Below, piece by piece: positions 36,473-51,488 of a stretch of DNA of 64,000 nucleotides. A program made the position numbers and the translations under genes. Under the pieces are notes generated by a model. It made no database searches. It was not told where the DNA came from and was given only the letters and a program-made list of their open reading frames with translations. Origin of the DNA: Leptasterias polaris (taxonomy: Eukaryota > Echinodermata > Asteroidea > Forcipulatida > Asteriidae); contig JAZGTN010000170.1 of assembly GCA_037783415.1 (NCBI GenBank), positions 4,879,501-4,943,500 of the forward strand. Direction: 5' to 3'. Within the stretch, counting starts at the first letter, position 1; each line of letters opens with the position of its first letter.

Positions 36473-38618
36473 TGCAAAAAACATTTTATTGAAGAAACAA
36501 TTGCAAAAAAAGAAACCCAAAACACTGTATCAGAATAAGCCATTTGCGAGTTAAATTTGAATAATGTCTGGTACAATGACTAGTTTAGTCACAAGTTACC
36601 GCTTAAATTTGAATTCCTCAGACTATCGAGACAGTTGCTATGTCACATGGTTCGGGGCAAGCTTTTGCATAGCAACCTCCAGATGAGCAAACCCTGGTAC
36701 CATTGTGTCATACACATCCATTCAGAATTGTGTATGGGTGTTCACCGTCTCTTACGTAACTAAGCAAAAGCTTGCCCCTAATCATGTGACATAGCAACTG
36801 TCTCGATAGTCTGAGGAATTCAAATTTAAGCGGTAACTTGTGACTAAACAAGTCATTGTACCAGACATTATTCAAATGTAACTCGCAAATGGCTTATTAG
36901 TTGCGATGATCGTAACCCTCTCTAGTATTTTAAAATAATTGGTGACTGTATGCATGTGACTGCGGTTTCATTGTTGGGGCTGGACTTGTACACATGCATA
37001 TAGAGCCACGCAGTGCAGGGGAGACTTGATAAATTTAGGCTTTTAAAGTTGGCCCTATTTTACTTGGCAAGTGGACTCTGCTGGAGAAGTGGGCAAGTGG
37101 GAGTGCATTTAGTTGGGTGCTCAAGACAGGAAAGAAAATGCTGTGACTCGGTCGCCACACCATGATGGGAACTAGATATCAGCCGGTCAGTCCGTGAAAC
37201 CGGACTCGCGGCGCTTTATAAGCATGACATGTCACCCCGTAATTTTTACATTGTTTACCCAAGCCGTATTTTTTGTTTTTTTCATCTGTACGAAAAACAC
37301 AAATCAGAATAATGCAACATAATTTGTTGGTTTAATTGCCGCGTAGCATTTAATTTTCTTTTCCGTTGCAATTAATATATAATTTTTATTTATTAATTTT
37401 TTGGGTAGGGAAATTTTTCAAGATTGATGCCCGGACGTAGGGAAACCTTCACCGGCGTTGAGGTGTTTTCACTTGGAAGGAAACAAACTATAGACGGGCC
37501 TTGGACTCCCCACTAAATAAACTCCCATAGGAACCAATGCTAAAAATCGTGTAAGTCTCCGGACAACTATTAACTTCAGAATTCTTTTCAATTTTTGGCA
37601 GGTCAGCCGTTTGGAATTTTTTCTAGCGACCCCAGAAAAAAACACACCAGAAAATGAAATTTTCCCTAAACCGACTTGCTGCCAGTTTTCGTGAAGCACT
37701 TCTCCACTTCCCCGGTCAAATAGGGCCAACTTTAACGCCTAAATTGATCAAGTCTCCTCAAAAGTTGAAGCACAGAACCCCCAGGTTGTGATAGATTCTT
37801 ATATTTACGCAATCTATTAATAGCATGACCCCCAAAACGTTCTAATTCAAAATAATTATACCGTTTATTGGGTGTTTTTTTTATTTATTATTTTTTATTT
37901 TATTTATTTTTTTTTTTTTTTTTGGGGGGGGGTCTCAACTTTTAAGATTAATCTTTTTTGTTTTTGGTTTGCTTCATTTATTGAATTGTTTATTTCATTG
38001 ATTTGCTTATATATTTCTTCTTCCTTTTTCATTTTGTTAATTTTTGAGTCTCCATTCAGTATAGATACATGTTGCCGTCTGTTGTTTTCTCCCAGTCTGG
38101 TTGGGTGCACTCGTATGGCTATACATTGTAAACTCACGGGTAAAAGTACCAACACCTTACTAGCGCAGTGGGATAAGGTGCTGGGACTGTCTCAACACTT
38201 GGACCACGCGATCCGGGTTCGAATGCCGTCTGCACTAATATAGGTTCAAGGCCTTTTGCTGTCTGTGGCAACAGTGTGATTGGGATCTGCCTTGCTTCCT
38301 CCCCTAAAGTGGTCAGGGCCCTAGTGGCTAGGCAGGGGAGACAGGGGAGGATATGCTGCTGGGTCAATTTGCCACAAAATAAGGGAACTAATCGTTGCTG
38401 CAGAAGAGGGGCGTAGTGTGCGCTATCTAAACCTCTCCAGCGCGTGAACGCCTGACACTACCAGCAACGTAACTTTTTAATCTTTTTTTAAATATAATAT
38501 AAGGTATGAGATTTTACTGTGACGCTTTTTTGGTTATTTTATTTATTTATTTATTGTTTATTATTTTCATTTTTGTCATTTGTTGATGCAACTACGCAAT
38601 AAAAGTTACATGAAATAC
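36473..38618 (+). repeat. Satellite unit 18 (2,146 bp)
   Basis: Shares the ggaaagaaaatg variant (A at 37135) with unit 17 at exactly one unit spacing, pointing to a recent duplication of adjacent copies. A long uninterrupted T-run precedes its 9-base G-run. Confidence 0.97.
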
Positions 38619-40763
38619 TGCAAAAAACATTTTATTGAAGAAACAATTGCAAAAAAAGAAACCCAAAACACTGTATCAGAATAAGCCATTTGCGAGTTAA
38701 ATTTGAATAATGTCTGGTACAATGACTAGTTTAGTCACAAGTTACCGCTTAAATTTGAATTCCTCAGACTATCGAGACAGTTGCTATGTCACATGGTTCG
38801 GGGCAAGCTTTTGCATAGCAACCTCCAGATGAGCAAACCCTGGTACCATTGTGTCATACACATCCATTCAGAATTGTGTATGGGTGTTCACCGTCTCTTA
38901 CGTAACTAAGCAAAAGCTTGCCCCTAATCATGTGACATAGCAACTGTCTCGATAGTCTGAGGAATTCAAATTTAAGCGGTAACTTGTGACTAAACAAGTC
39001 ATTGTACCAGACATTATTCAAATGTAACTCGCAAATGGCTTATTAGTTGCGATGATCGTAACCCTCTCTAGTATTTTAAAATAATTGGTGACTGTATGCA
39101 TGTGACTGCGGTTTCATTGTTGGGGCTGGACTTGTACACATGCATATAGAGCCACGCAGTGCAGGGGAGACTTGATAAATTTAGGCTTTTAAAGTTGGCC
39201 CTATTTTACTTGGCAAGTGGACTCTGCTGGAGAAGTGGGCAAGTGGGAGTGCATTTAGTTGGGTGCTCAAGACAGGAAAGGAAATGCTGTGACTCGGTCG
39301 CCACACCATGATGGGAACTAGATATCAGCCGGTCAGTCCGTGAAACCGGACTCGCGGCGCTTTATAAGCATGACATGTCACCCCGTAATTTTTACATTGT
39401 TTACCCAAGCCGTATTTTTTGTTTTTTTCATCTGTACGAAAAACACAAATCAGAATAATGCAACATAATTTGTTGGTTTAATTGCCGCGTAGCATTTAAT
39501 TTTCTTTTCCGTTGCAATTAATATATAATTTTTATTTATTAATTTTTTGGGTAGGGAAATTTTTCAAGATTGATGCCCGGACGTAGGGAAACCTTCACCG
39601 GCGTTGAGGTGTTTTCACTTGGAAGGAAACAAACTATAGACGGGCCTTGGACTCCCCACTAAATAAACTCCCATAGGAACCAATGCTAAAAATCGTGTAA
39701 GTCTCCGGACAACTATTAACTTCAGAATTCTTTTCAATTTTTGGCAGGTCAGCCGTTTGGAATTTTTTCTAGCGACCCCAGAAAAAAACACACCAGAAAA
39801 TGAAATTTTCCCTAAACCGACTTGCTGCCAGTTTTCGTGAAGCACTTCTCCACTTCCCCGGTCAAATAGGGCCAACTTTAACGCCTAAATTGATCAAGTC
39901 TCCTCAAAAGTTGAAGCACAGAACCCCCAGGTTGTGATAGATTCTTATATTTACGCAATCTATTAATAGCATGACCCCCAAAACGTTCTAATTCAAAATA
40001 ATTATACCGTTTATTGGGTGTTTTTTTTATTTATTATTTTTTATTTTATTTATTTATTTTTTTTTGGGGGGGGGGGGTCTCAACTTTTAAGATTAATCTT
40101 TTTTGTTTTTGGTTTGCTTCATTTATTGAATTGTTTATTTCATTGATTTGCTTATATATTTCTTCTTCCTTTTTCATTTTGTTAATTTTTGAGTCTCCAT
40201 TCAGTATAGATACATGTTGCCGTCTGTTGTTTTCTCCCAGTCTGGTTGGGTGCACTCGTATGGCTATACATTGTAAACTCACGGGTAAAAGTACCAACAC
40301 CTTACTAGCGCAGTGGGATAAGGTGCTGGGACTGTCTCAACACTTGGACCACGCGATCCGGGTTCGAATGCCGTCTGCACTAATATAGGTTCAAGGCCTT
40401 TTGCTGTCTGTGGCAACAGTGTGATTGGGATCTGCCTTGCTTCCTCCCCTAAAGTGGTCAGGGCCCTAGTGGCTAGGCAGGGGAGACAGGGGAGGATATG
40501 CTGCTGGGTCAATTTGCCACAAAATAAGGGAACTAATCGTTGCTGCAGAAGAGGGGCGTAGTGTGCGCTATCTAAACCTCTCCAGCGCGTGAACGCCTGA
40601 CACTACCAGCAACGTAACTTTTTAATCTTTTTTTAAATATAATATAAGGTATGAGATTTTACTGTGACGCTTTTTTGGTTATTTTATTTATTTATTTATT
40701 GTTTATTATTTTCATTTTTGTCATTTGTTGATGCAACTACGCAATAAAAGTTACATGAAATAC
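38619..40763 (+). repeat. Satellite unit 19 (2,145 bp)
   Basis: Core type; no private variant noticed. The G-run is 12 bases. Confidence 0.97.
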
Positions 40764-42909
40764 TGCAAAAAACATTTTATTGAAGAAACAATTGCAAAAA
40801 AAGAAACCCAAAACACTGTATCAGAATAAGCCATTTGCGAGTTAAATTTGAATAATGTCTGGTACAATGACTAGTTTAGTCACAAGTTACCGCTTAAATT
40901 TGAATTCCTCAGACTATCGAGACAGTTGCTATGTCACATGGTTCGGGGCAAGCTTTTGCATAGCAACCTCCAGATGAGCAAACCCTGGTACCATTGTGTC
41001 ATACACATCCATTCAGAATTGTGTATGGGTGTTCACCGTCTCTTACGTAACTAAGCAAAAGCTTGCCCCTAATCATGTGACATAGCAACTGTCTCGATAG
41101 TCTGAGGAATTCAAATTTAAGCGGTAACTTGTGACTAAACAAGTCATTGTACCAGACATTATTCAAATGTAACTCGCAAATGGCTTATTAGTTGCGATGA
41201 TCGTAACCCTCTCTAGTATTTTAAAATAATTGGTGACTGTATGCATGTGACTGCGGTTTCATTGTTGGGGCTGGACTTGTACACATGCATATAGAGCCAC
41301 GCAGTGCAGGGGAGACTTGATAAATTTAGGCTTTTAAAGTTGGCCCTATTTTACTTGGCAAGTGGACTCTGCTGGAGAAGTGGGCAAGTGGGAGTGCATT
41401 TAGTTGGGTGCTCAAGACAGGAAAGGAAATGCTGTGACTCGGTCGCCACACCATGATGGGAACTAGATATCAGCCGGTCAGTCCGTGAAACCGGACTCGC
41501 GGCGCTTTATAAGCATGACATGTCACCCCGTAATTTTTACATTGTTTACCCAAGCCGTATTTTTTGTTTTTTTCATCTGTACGAAAAACACAAATCAGAA
41601 TAATGCAACATAATTTGTTGGTTTAATTGCCGCGTAGCATTTAATTTTCTTTTCCGTTGCAATTAATATATAATTTTTATTTATTAATTTTTTGGGTAGG
41701 GAAATTTTTCAAGATTGATGCCCGGACGTAGGGAAACCTTCACCGGCGTTGAGGTGTTTTCACTTGGAAGGAAACAAACTATAGACGGGCCTTGGACTCC
41801 CCACTAAATAAACTCCCATAGGAACCAATGCTAAAAATCGTGTAAGTCTCCGGACAACTATTAACTTCAGAATTCTTTTCAATTTTTGGCAGGTCAGCCG
41901 TTTTGAATTTTTTCTAGCGACCCCAGAAAAAAACACACCAGAAAATGAAATTTTCCCTAAACCGACTTGCTGCCAGTTTTCGTGAAGCACTTCTCCACTT
42001 CCCCGGTCAAATAGGGCCAACTTTAACGCCTAAATTGATCAAGTCTCCTCAAAAGTTGAAGCACAGAACCCCCAGGTTGTGATAGATTCTTATATTTACG
42101 CAATCTATTAATAGCATGACCCCCAAAACGTTCTAATTCAAAATAATTATACCGTTTATTGGGTGTTTTTTTTATTTATTATTTTTTATTTTATTTATTT
42201 ATTTTTTTTTTTGGGGGTGGGGGTCTCAACTTTTAAGATTAATCTTTTTTGTTTTTGGTTTGCTTCATTTATTGAATTGTTTATTTCATTGATTTGCTTA
42301 TATATTTCTTCTTCCTTTTTCATTTTGTTAATTTTTGAGTCTCCATTCAGTATAGATACATGTTGCCGTCTGTTGTTTTCTCCCAGTCTGGTTGGGTGCA
42401 CTCGTATGGCTATACATTGTAAACTCACGGGTAAAAGTACCAACACCTTACTAGCGCAGTGGGATAAGGTGCTGGGACTGTCTCAACACTTGGACCACGC
42501 GATCCGGGTTCGAATGCCGTCTGCACTAATATAGGTTCAAGGCCTTTTGCTGTCTGTGGCAACAGTGTGATTGGGATCTGCCTTGCTTCCTCCCCTAAAG
42601 TGGTCAGGGCCCTAGTGGCTAGGCAGGGGAGACAGGGGAGGATATGCTGCTGGGTCAATTTGCCACAAAATAAGGGAACTAATCGTTGCTGCAGAAGAGG
42701 GGCGTAGTGTGCGCTATCTAAACCTCTCCAGCGCGTGAACGCCTGACACTACCAGCAACGTAACTTTTTAATCTTTTTTTAAATATAATATAAGGTATGA
42801 GATTTTACTGTGACGCTTTTTTGGTTATTTTATTTATTTATTTATTGTTTATTATTTTCATTTTTGTCATTTGTTGATGCAACTACGCAATAAAAGTTAC
42901 ATGAAATAC
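40764..42909 (+). repeat. Satellite unit 20 (2,146 bp)
   Basis: Carries gccgttttgaa (T at 41904; others gccgtttggaa), shared only with unit 28. Its G-run is uniquely interrupted by T at 42218. Confidence 0.97.
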
Positions 42910-45054
42910 TGCAAAAAACATTTTATTGAAGAAACAATTGCAAAAAAAGAAACCCAAAACACTGTATCAGAATAAGCCATTTGCGAGTTAAATTTGAATA
43001 ATGTCTGGTACAATGACTAGTTTAGTCACAAGTTACCGCTTAAATTTGAATTCCTCAGACTATCGAGACAGTTGCTATGTCACATGGTTCGGGGCAAGCT
43101 TTTGCATAGCAACCTCCAGATGAGCAAACCCTGGTACCATTGTGTCATACACATCCATTCAGAATTGTGTATGGGTGTTCACCGTCTCTTACGTAACTAA
43201 GCAAAAGCTTGCCCCTAATCATGTGACATAGCAACTGTCTCGATAGTCTGAGGAATTCAAATTTAAGCGGTAACTTGTGACTAAACAAGTCATTGTACCA
43301 GACATTATTCAAATGTAACTCGCAAATGGCTTATTAGTTGCGATGATCGTAACCCTCTCTAGTATTTTAAAATAATTGGTGACTGTATGCATGTGACTGC
43401 GGTTTCATTGTTGGGGCTGGACTTGTACACATGCATATAGAGCCACGCAGTGCAGGGGAGACTTGATAAATTTAGGCTTTTAAAGTTGGCCCTATTTTAC
43501 TTGGCAAGTGGACTCTGCTGGAGAAGTGGGCAAGTGGGAGTGCATTTAGTTGGGTGCTCAAGACAGGAAAGGAAATGCTGTGACTCGGTCGCCACACCAT
43601 GATGGGAACTAGATATCAGCCGGTCAGTCCGTGAAACCGGACTCGCGGCGCTTTATAAGCATGACATGTCACCCCGTAATTTTTACATTGTTTACCCAAG
43701 CCGTATTTTTTGTTTTTTTCATCTGTACGAAAAACACAAATCAGAATAATGCAACATAATTTGTTGGTTTAATTGCCGCGTAGCATTTAATTTTCTTTTC
43801 CGTTGCAATTAATATATAATTTTTATTTATTAATTTTTTGGGTAGGGAAATTTTTCAAGATTGATGCCCGGACGTAGGGAAACCTTCACCGGCGTTGAGG
43901 TGTTTTCACTTGGAAGGAAACAAACTATAGACGGGCCTTGGACTCCCCACTAAATAAACTCCCATAGGAACCAATGCTAAAAATCGTGTAAGTCTCCGGA
44001 CAACTATTAACTTCAGAATTCTTTTCAATTTTTGGCAGGTCAGCCGTTTGGAATTTTTTCTAGCGACCCCAGAAAAAAACACACCAGAAAATGAAATTTT
44101 CCCTAAACCGACTTGCTGCCAGTTTTCGTGAAGCACTTCTCCACTTCCCCGGTCAAATAGGGCCAACTTTAACGCCTAAATTGATCAAGTCTCCTCAAAA
44201 GTTGAAGCACAGAACCCCCAGGTTGTGATAGATTCTTATATTTACGCAATCTATTAATAGCATGACCCCCAAAACGTTCTAATTCAAAATAATTATACCG
44301 TTTATTGGGTGTTTTTTTTATTTATTATTTTTTATTTTATTTATTTATTTTTTTTTTTGGGGGGGGGGTCTCAACTTTTAAGATTAATCTTTTTTGTTTT
44401 TGGTTTGCTTCATTTATTGAATTGTTTATTTCATTGATTTGCTTATATATTTCTTCTTCCTTTTTCATTTTGTTAATTTTTGAGTCTCCATTCAGTATAG
44501 ATACATGTTGCCGTCTGTTGTTTTCTCCCAGTCTGGTTGGGTGCACTCGTATGGCTATACATTGTAAACTCACGGGTAAAAGTACCAACACCTTACTAGC
44601 GCAGTGGGATAAGGTGCTGGGACTGTCTCAACACTTGGACCACGCGATCCGGGTTCGAATGCCGTCTGCACTAATATAGGTTCAAGGCCTTTTGCTGTCT
44701 GTGGCAACAGTGTGATTGGGATCTGCCTTGCTTCCTCCCCTAAAGTGGTCAGGGCCCTAGTGGCTAGGCAGGGGAGACAGGGGAGGATATGCTGCTGGGT
44801 CAATTTGCCACAAAATAAGGGAACTAATCGTTGCTGCAGAAGAGGGGCGTAGTGTGCGCTATCTAAACCTCTCCAGCGCGTGAACGCCTGACACTACCAG
44901 CAACGTAACTTTTTAATCTTTTTTTAAATATAATATAAGGTATGAGATTTTACTGTGACGCTTTTTTGGTTATTTTATTTATTTATTTATTGTTTATTAT
45001 TTTCATTTTTGTCATTTGTTGATGCAACTACGCAATAAAAGTTACATGAAATAC
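42910..45054 (+). repeat. Satellite unit 21 (2,145 bp)
   Basis: Core type; no private variant noticed outside the T/G tract. Confidence 0.97.
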
Positions 45055-47199
45055 TGCAAAAAACATTTTATTGAAGAAACAATTGCAAAAAAAGAAACCC
45101 AAAACACTGTATCAGAATAAGCCATTTGCGAGTTAAATTTGAATAATGTCTGGTACAATGACTAGTTTAGTCACAAGTTACCGCTTAAATTTGAATTCCT
45201 CAGACTATCGAGACAGTTGCTATGTCACATGGTTCGGGGCAAGCTTTTGCATAGCAACCTCCAGATGAGCAAACCCTGGTACCATTGTGTCATACACATC
45301 CATTCAGAATTGTGTATGGGTGTTCACCGTCTCTTACGTAACTAAGCAAAAGCTTGCCCCTAATCATGTGACATAGCAACTGTCTCGATAGTCTGAGGAA
45401 TTCAAATTTAAGCGGTAACTTGTGACTAAACAAGTCATTGTACCAGACATTATTCAAATGTAACTCGCAAATGGCTTATTAGTTGCGATGATCGTAACCC
45501 TCTCTAGTATTTTAAAATAATTGGTGACTGTATGCATGTGACTGCGGTTTCATTGTTGGGGCTGGACTTGTACACATGCATATAGAGCCACGCAGTGCAG
45601 GGGAGACTTGATAAATTTAGGCTTTTAAAGTTGGCCCTATTTTACTTGGCAAGTGGACTCTGCTGGAGAAGTGGGCAAGTGGGAGTGCATTTAGTTGGGT
45701 GCTCAAGACAGGAAAGGAAATGCTGTGACTCGGTCGCCACACCATGATGGGAACTAGATATCAGCCGGTCAGTCCGTGAAACCGGACTCGCGGCGCTTTA
45801 TAAGCATGACATGTCACCCCGTAATTTTTACATTGTTTACCCAAGCCGTATTTTTTGTTTTTTTCATCTGTACGAAAAACACAAATCAGAATAATGCAAC
45901 ATAATTTGTTGGTTTAATTGCCGCGTAGCATTTAATTTTCTTTTCCGTTGCAATTAATATATAATTTTTATTTATTAATTTTTTGGGTAGGGAAATTTTT
46001 CAAGATTGATGCCCGGACGTAGGGAAACCTTCACCGGCGTTGAGGTGTTTTCACTTGGAAGGAAACAAACTATAGACGGGCCTTGGACTCCCCACTAAAT
46101 AAACTCCCATAGGAACCAATGCTAAAAATCGTGTAAGTCTCCGGACAACTATTAACTTCAGAATTCTTTTCAATTTTTGGCAGGTCAGCCGTTTGGAATT
46201 TTTTCTAGCGACCCCAGAAAAAAACACACCAGAAAATGAAATTTTCCCTAAACCGACTTGCTGCCAGTTTTCGTGAAGCACTTCTCCACTTCCCCGGTCA
46301 AATAGGGCCAACTTTAACGCCTAAATTGATCAAGTCTCCTCAAAAGTTGAAGCACAGAACCCCCAGGTTGTGATAGATTCTTATATTTACGCAATCTATT
46401 AATAGCATGACCCCCAAAACGTTCTAATTCAAAATAATTATACCGTTTATTGGGTGTTTTTTTTATTTATTATTTTTTATTTTATTTATTTATTTTTTTT
46501 TTGGGGGGGGGGGTCTCAACTTTTAAGATTAATCTTTTTTGTTTTTGGTTTGCTTCATTTATTGAATTGTTTATTTCATTGATTTGCTTATATATTTCTT
46601 CTTCCTTTTTCATTTTGTTAATTTTTGAGTCTCCATTCAGTATAGATACATGTTGCCGTCTGTTGTTTTCTCCCAGTCTGGTTGGGTGCACTCGTATGGC
46701 TATACATTGTAAACTCACGGGTAAAAGTACCAACACCTTACTAGCGCAGTGGGATAAGGTGCTGGGACTGTCTCAACACTTGGACCACGCGATCCGGGTT
46801 CGAATGCCGTCTGCACTAATATAGGTTCAATGCCTTTTGCTGTCTGTGGCAACAGTGTGATTGGGATCTGCCTTGCTTCCTCCCCTAAAGTGGTCAGGGC
46901 CCTAGTGGCTAGGCAGGGGAGACAGGGGAGGATATGCTGCTGGGTCAATTTGCCACAAAATAAGGGAACTAATCGTTGCTGCAGAAGAGGGGCGTAGTGT
47001 GCGCTATCTAAACCTCTCCAGCGCGTGAACGCCTGACACTACCAGCAACGTAACTTTTTAATCTTTTTTTAAATATAATATAAGGTATGAGATTTTACTG
47101 TGACGCTTTTTTGGTTATTTTATTTATTTATTTATTGTTTATTATTTTCATTTTTGTCATTTGTTGATGCAACTACGCAATAAAAGTTACATGAAATAC
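45055..47199 (+). repeat. Satellite unit 22 (2,145 bp)
   Basis: Carries ggttcaatgcc (T at 46831; others ggttcaaggcc) just 3' of the tRNA-like head, shared only with unit 23. Confidence 0.97.
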
Positions 47200-49344
47200 T
47201 GCAAAAAACATTTTATTGAAGAAACAATTGCAAAAAAAGAAACCCAAAACACTGTATCAGAATAAGCCATTTGCGAGTTAAATTTGAATAATGTCTGGTA
47301 CAATGACTAGTTTAGTCACAAGTTACCGCTTAAATTTGAATTCCTCAGACTATCGAGACAGTTGCTATGTCACATGGTTCGGGGCAAGCTTTTGCATAGC
47401 AACCTCCAGATGAGCAAACCCTGGTACCATTGTGTCATACACATCCATTCAGAATTGTGTATGGGTGTTCACCGTCTCTTACGTAACTAAGCAAAAGCTT
47501 GCCCCTAATCATGTGACATAGCAACTGTCTCGATAGTCTGAGGAATTCAAATTTAAGCGGTAACTTGTGACTAAACAAGTCATTGTACCAGACATTATTC
47601 AAATGTAACTCGCAAATGGCTTATTAGTTGCGATGATCGTAACCCTCTCTAGTATTTTAAAATAATTGGTGACTGTATGCATGTGACTGCGGTTTCATTG
47701 TTGGGGCTGGACTTGTACACATGCATATAGAGCCACGCAGTGCAGGGGAGACTTGATAAATTTAGGCTTTTAAAGTTGGCCCTATTTTACTTGGCAAGTG
47801 GACTCTGCTGGAGAAGTGGGCAAGTGGGAGTGCATTTAGTTGGGTGCTCAAGACAGGAAAGGAAATGCTGTGACTCGGTCGCCACACCATGATGGGAACT
47901 AGATATCAGCCGGTCAGTCCGTGAAACCGGACTCGCGGCGCTTTATAAGCATGACATGTCACCCCGTAATTTTTACATTGTTTACCCAAGCCGTATTTTT
48001 TGTTTTTTTCATCTGTACGAAAAACACAAATCAGAATAATGCAACATAATTTGTTGGTTTAATTGCCGCGTAGCATTTAATTTTCTTTTCCGTTGCAATT
48101 AATATATAATTTTTATTTATTAATTTTTTGGGTAGGGAAATTTTTCAAGATTGATGCCCGGACGTAGGGAAACCTTCACCGGCGTTGAGGTGTTTTCACT
48201 TGGAAGGAAACAAACTATAGACGGGCCTTGGACTCCCCACTAAATAAACTCCCATAGGAACCAATGCTAAAAATCGTGTAAGTCTCCGGACAACTATTAA
48301 CTTCAGAATTCTTTTCAATTTTTGGCAGGTCAGCCGTTTGGAATTTTTTCTAGCGACCCCAGAAAAAAACACACCAGAAAATGAAATTTTCCCTAAACCG
48401 ACTTGCTGCCAGTTTTCGTGAAGCACTTCTCCACTTCCCCGGTCAAATAGGGCCAACTTTAACGCCTAAATTGATCAAGTCTCCTCAAAAGTTGAAGCAC
48501 AGAACCCCCAGGTTGTGATAGATTCTTATATTTACGCAATCTATTAATAGCATGACCCCCAAAACGTTCTAATTCAAAATAATTATACCGTTTATTGGGT
48601 GTTTTTTTTATTTATTATTTTTTATTTTATTTATTTATTTTTTTTTGGGGGGGGGGGGTCTCAACTTTTAAGATTAATCTTTTTTGTTTTTGGTTTGCTT
48701 CATTTATTGAATTGTTTATTTCATTGATTTGCTTATATATTTCTTCTTCCTTTTTCATTTTGTTAATTTTTGAGTCTCCATTCAGTATAGATACATGTTG
48801 CCGTCTGTTGTTTTCTCCCAGTCTGGTTGGGTGCACTCGTATGGCTATACATTGTAAACTCACGGGTAAAAGTACCAACACCTTACTAGCGCAGTGGGAT
48901 AAGGTGCTGGGACTGTCTCAACACTTGGACCACGCGATCCGGGTTCGAATGCCGTCTGCACTAATATAGGTTCAATGCCTTTTGCTGTCTGTGGCAACAG
49001 TGTGATTGGGATCTGCCTTGCTTCCTCCCCTAAAGTGGTCAGGGCCCTAGTGGCTAGGCAGGGGAGACAGGGGAGGATATGCTGCTGGGTCAATTTGCCA
49101 CAAAATAAGGGAACTAATCGTTGCTGCAGAAGAGGGGCGTAGTGTGCGCTATCTAAACCTCTCCAGCGCGTGAACGCCTGACACTACCAGCAACGTAACT
49201 TTTTAATCTTTTTTTAAATATAATATAAGGTATGAGATTTTACTGTGACGCTTTTTTGGTTATTTTATTTATTTATTTATTGTTTATTATTTTCATTTTT
49301 GTCATTTGTTGATGCAACTACGCAATAAAAGTTACATGAAATAC
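47200..49344 (+). repeat. Satellite unit 23 (2,145 bp)
   Basis: Shares ggttcaatgcc (T at 48976) with unit 22 at exactly 2,145 bp, consistent with duplication of neighbours. Confidence 0.97.
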
Positions 49345-51488
49345 TGCAAAAAACATTTTATTGAAGAAACAATTGCAAAAAAAGAAACCCAAAACACTGT
49401 ATCAGAATAAGCCATTTGCGAGTTAAATTTGAATAATGTCTGGTACAATGACTAGTTTAGTCACAAGTTACCGCTTAAATTTGAATTCCTCAGACTATCG
49501 AGACAGTTGCTATGTCACATGGTTCGGGGCAAGCTTTTGCATAGCAACCTCCAGATGAGCAAACCCTGGTACCATTGTGTCATACACATCCATTCAGAAT
49601 TGTGTATGGGTGTTCACCGTCTCTTACGTAACTAAGCAAAAGCTTGCCCCTAATCATGTGACATAGCAACTGTCTCGATAGTCTGAGGAATTCAAATTTA
49701 AGCGGTAACTTGTGACTAAACAAGTCATTGTACCAGACATTATTCAAATGTAACTCGCAAATGGCTTATTAGTTGCGATGATCGTAACCCTCTCTAGTAT
49801 TTTAAAATAATTGGTGACTGTATGCATGTGACTGCGGTTTCATTGTTGGGGCTGGACTTGTACACATGCATATAGAGCCACGCAGTGCAGGGGAGACTTG
49901 ATAAATTTAGGCTTTTAAAGTTGGCCCTATTTTACTTGGCAAGTGGACTCTGCTGGAGAAGTGGGCAAGTGGGAGTGCATTTAGTTGGGTGCTCAAGACA
50001 GGAAAGGAAATGCTGTGACTCGGTCGCCACACCATGATGGGAACTAGATATCAGCCGGTCAGTCCGTGAAACCGGACTCGCGGCGCTTTATAAGCATGAC
50101 ATGTCACCCCGTAATTTTTACATTGTTTACCCAAGCCGTATTTTTTGTTTTTTTCATCTGTACGAAAAACACAAATCAGAATAATGCAACATAATTTGTT
50201 GGTTTAATTGCCGCGTAGCATTTAATTTTCTTTTCCGTTGCAATTAATATATAATTTTTATTTATTAATTTTTTGGGTAGGGAAATTTTTCAAGATTGAT
50301 GCCCGGACGTAGGGAAACCTTCACCGGCGTTGAGGTGTTTTCACTTGGAAGGAAACAAACTATAGACGGGCCTTGGACTCCCCACTAAATAAACTCCCAT
50401 AGGAACCAATGCTAAAAATCGTGTAAGTCTCCGGACAACTATTAACTTCAGAATTCTTTTCAATTTTTGGCAGGTCAGCCGTTTGGAATTTTTTCTAGCG
50501 ACCCCAGAAAAAAACACACCAGAAAATGAAATTTTCCCTAAACCGACTTGCTGCCAGTTTTCGTGAAGCACTTCTCCACTTCCCCGGTCAAATAGGGCCA
50601 ACTTTAACGCCTAAATTGATCAAGTCTCCTCAAAAGTTGAAGCACAGAACCCCCAGGTTGTGATAGATTCTTATATTTACGCAATCTATTAATAGCATGA
50701 CCCCCAAAACGTTCTAATTCAAAATAATTATACCGTTTATTGGGTGTTTTTTTTATTTATTATTTTTTATTTTATTTATTTATTTTTTTTTGGGGGGGGG
50801 GGTCTCAACTTTTAAGATTAATCTTTTTTGTTTTTGGTTTGCTTCATTTATTGAATTGTTTATTTCATTGATTTGCTTATATATTTCTTCTTCCTTTTTC
50901 ATTTTGTTAATTTTTGAGTCTCCATTCAGTATAGATACATGTTGCCGTCTGTTGTTTTCTCCCAGTCTGGTTGGGTGCACTCGTATGGCTATACATTGTA
51001 AACTCACGGGTAAAAGTACCAACACCTTACTAGCGCAGTGGGATAAGGTGCTGGGACTGTCTCAACACTTGGACCACGCGATCCGGGTTCGAATGCCGTC
51101 TGCACTAATATAGGTTCAAGGCCTTTTGCTGTCTGTGGCAACAGTGTGATTGGGATCTGCCTTGCTTCCTCCCCTAAAGTGGTCAGGGCCCTAGTGGCTA
51201 GGCAGGGGAGACAGGGGAGGATATGCTGCTGGGTCAATTTGCCACAAAATAAGGGAACTAATCGTTGCTGCAGAAGAGGGGCGTAGTGTGCGCTATCTAA
51301 ACCTCTCCAGCGCGTGAACGCCTGACACTACCAGCAACGTAACTTTTTAATCTTTTTTTAAATATAATATAAGGTATGAGATTTTACTGTGACGCTTTTT
51401 TGGTTATTTTATTTATTTATTTATTGTTTATTATTTTCATTTTTGTCATTTGTTGATGCAACTACGCAATAAAAGTTACATGAAATAC
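49345..51488 (+). repeat. Satellite unit 24 (2,144 bp)
   Basis: Core type. Same length and same T/G tract form (11 G) as unit 25. Confidence 0.97.
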
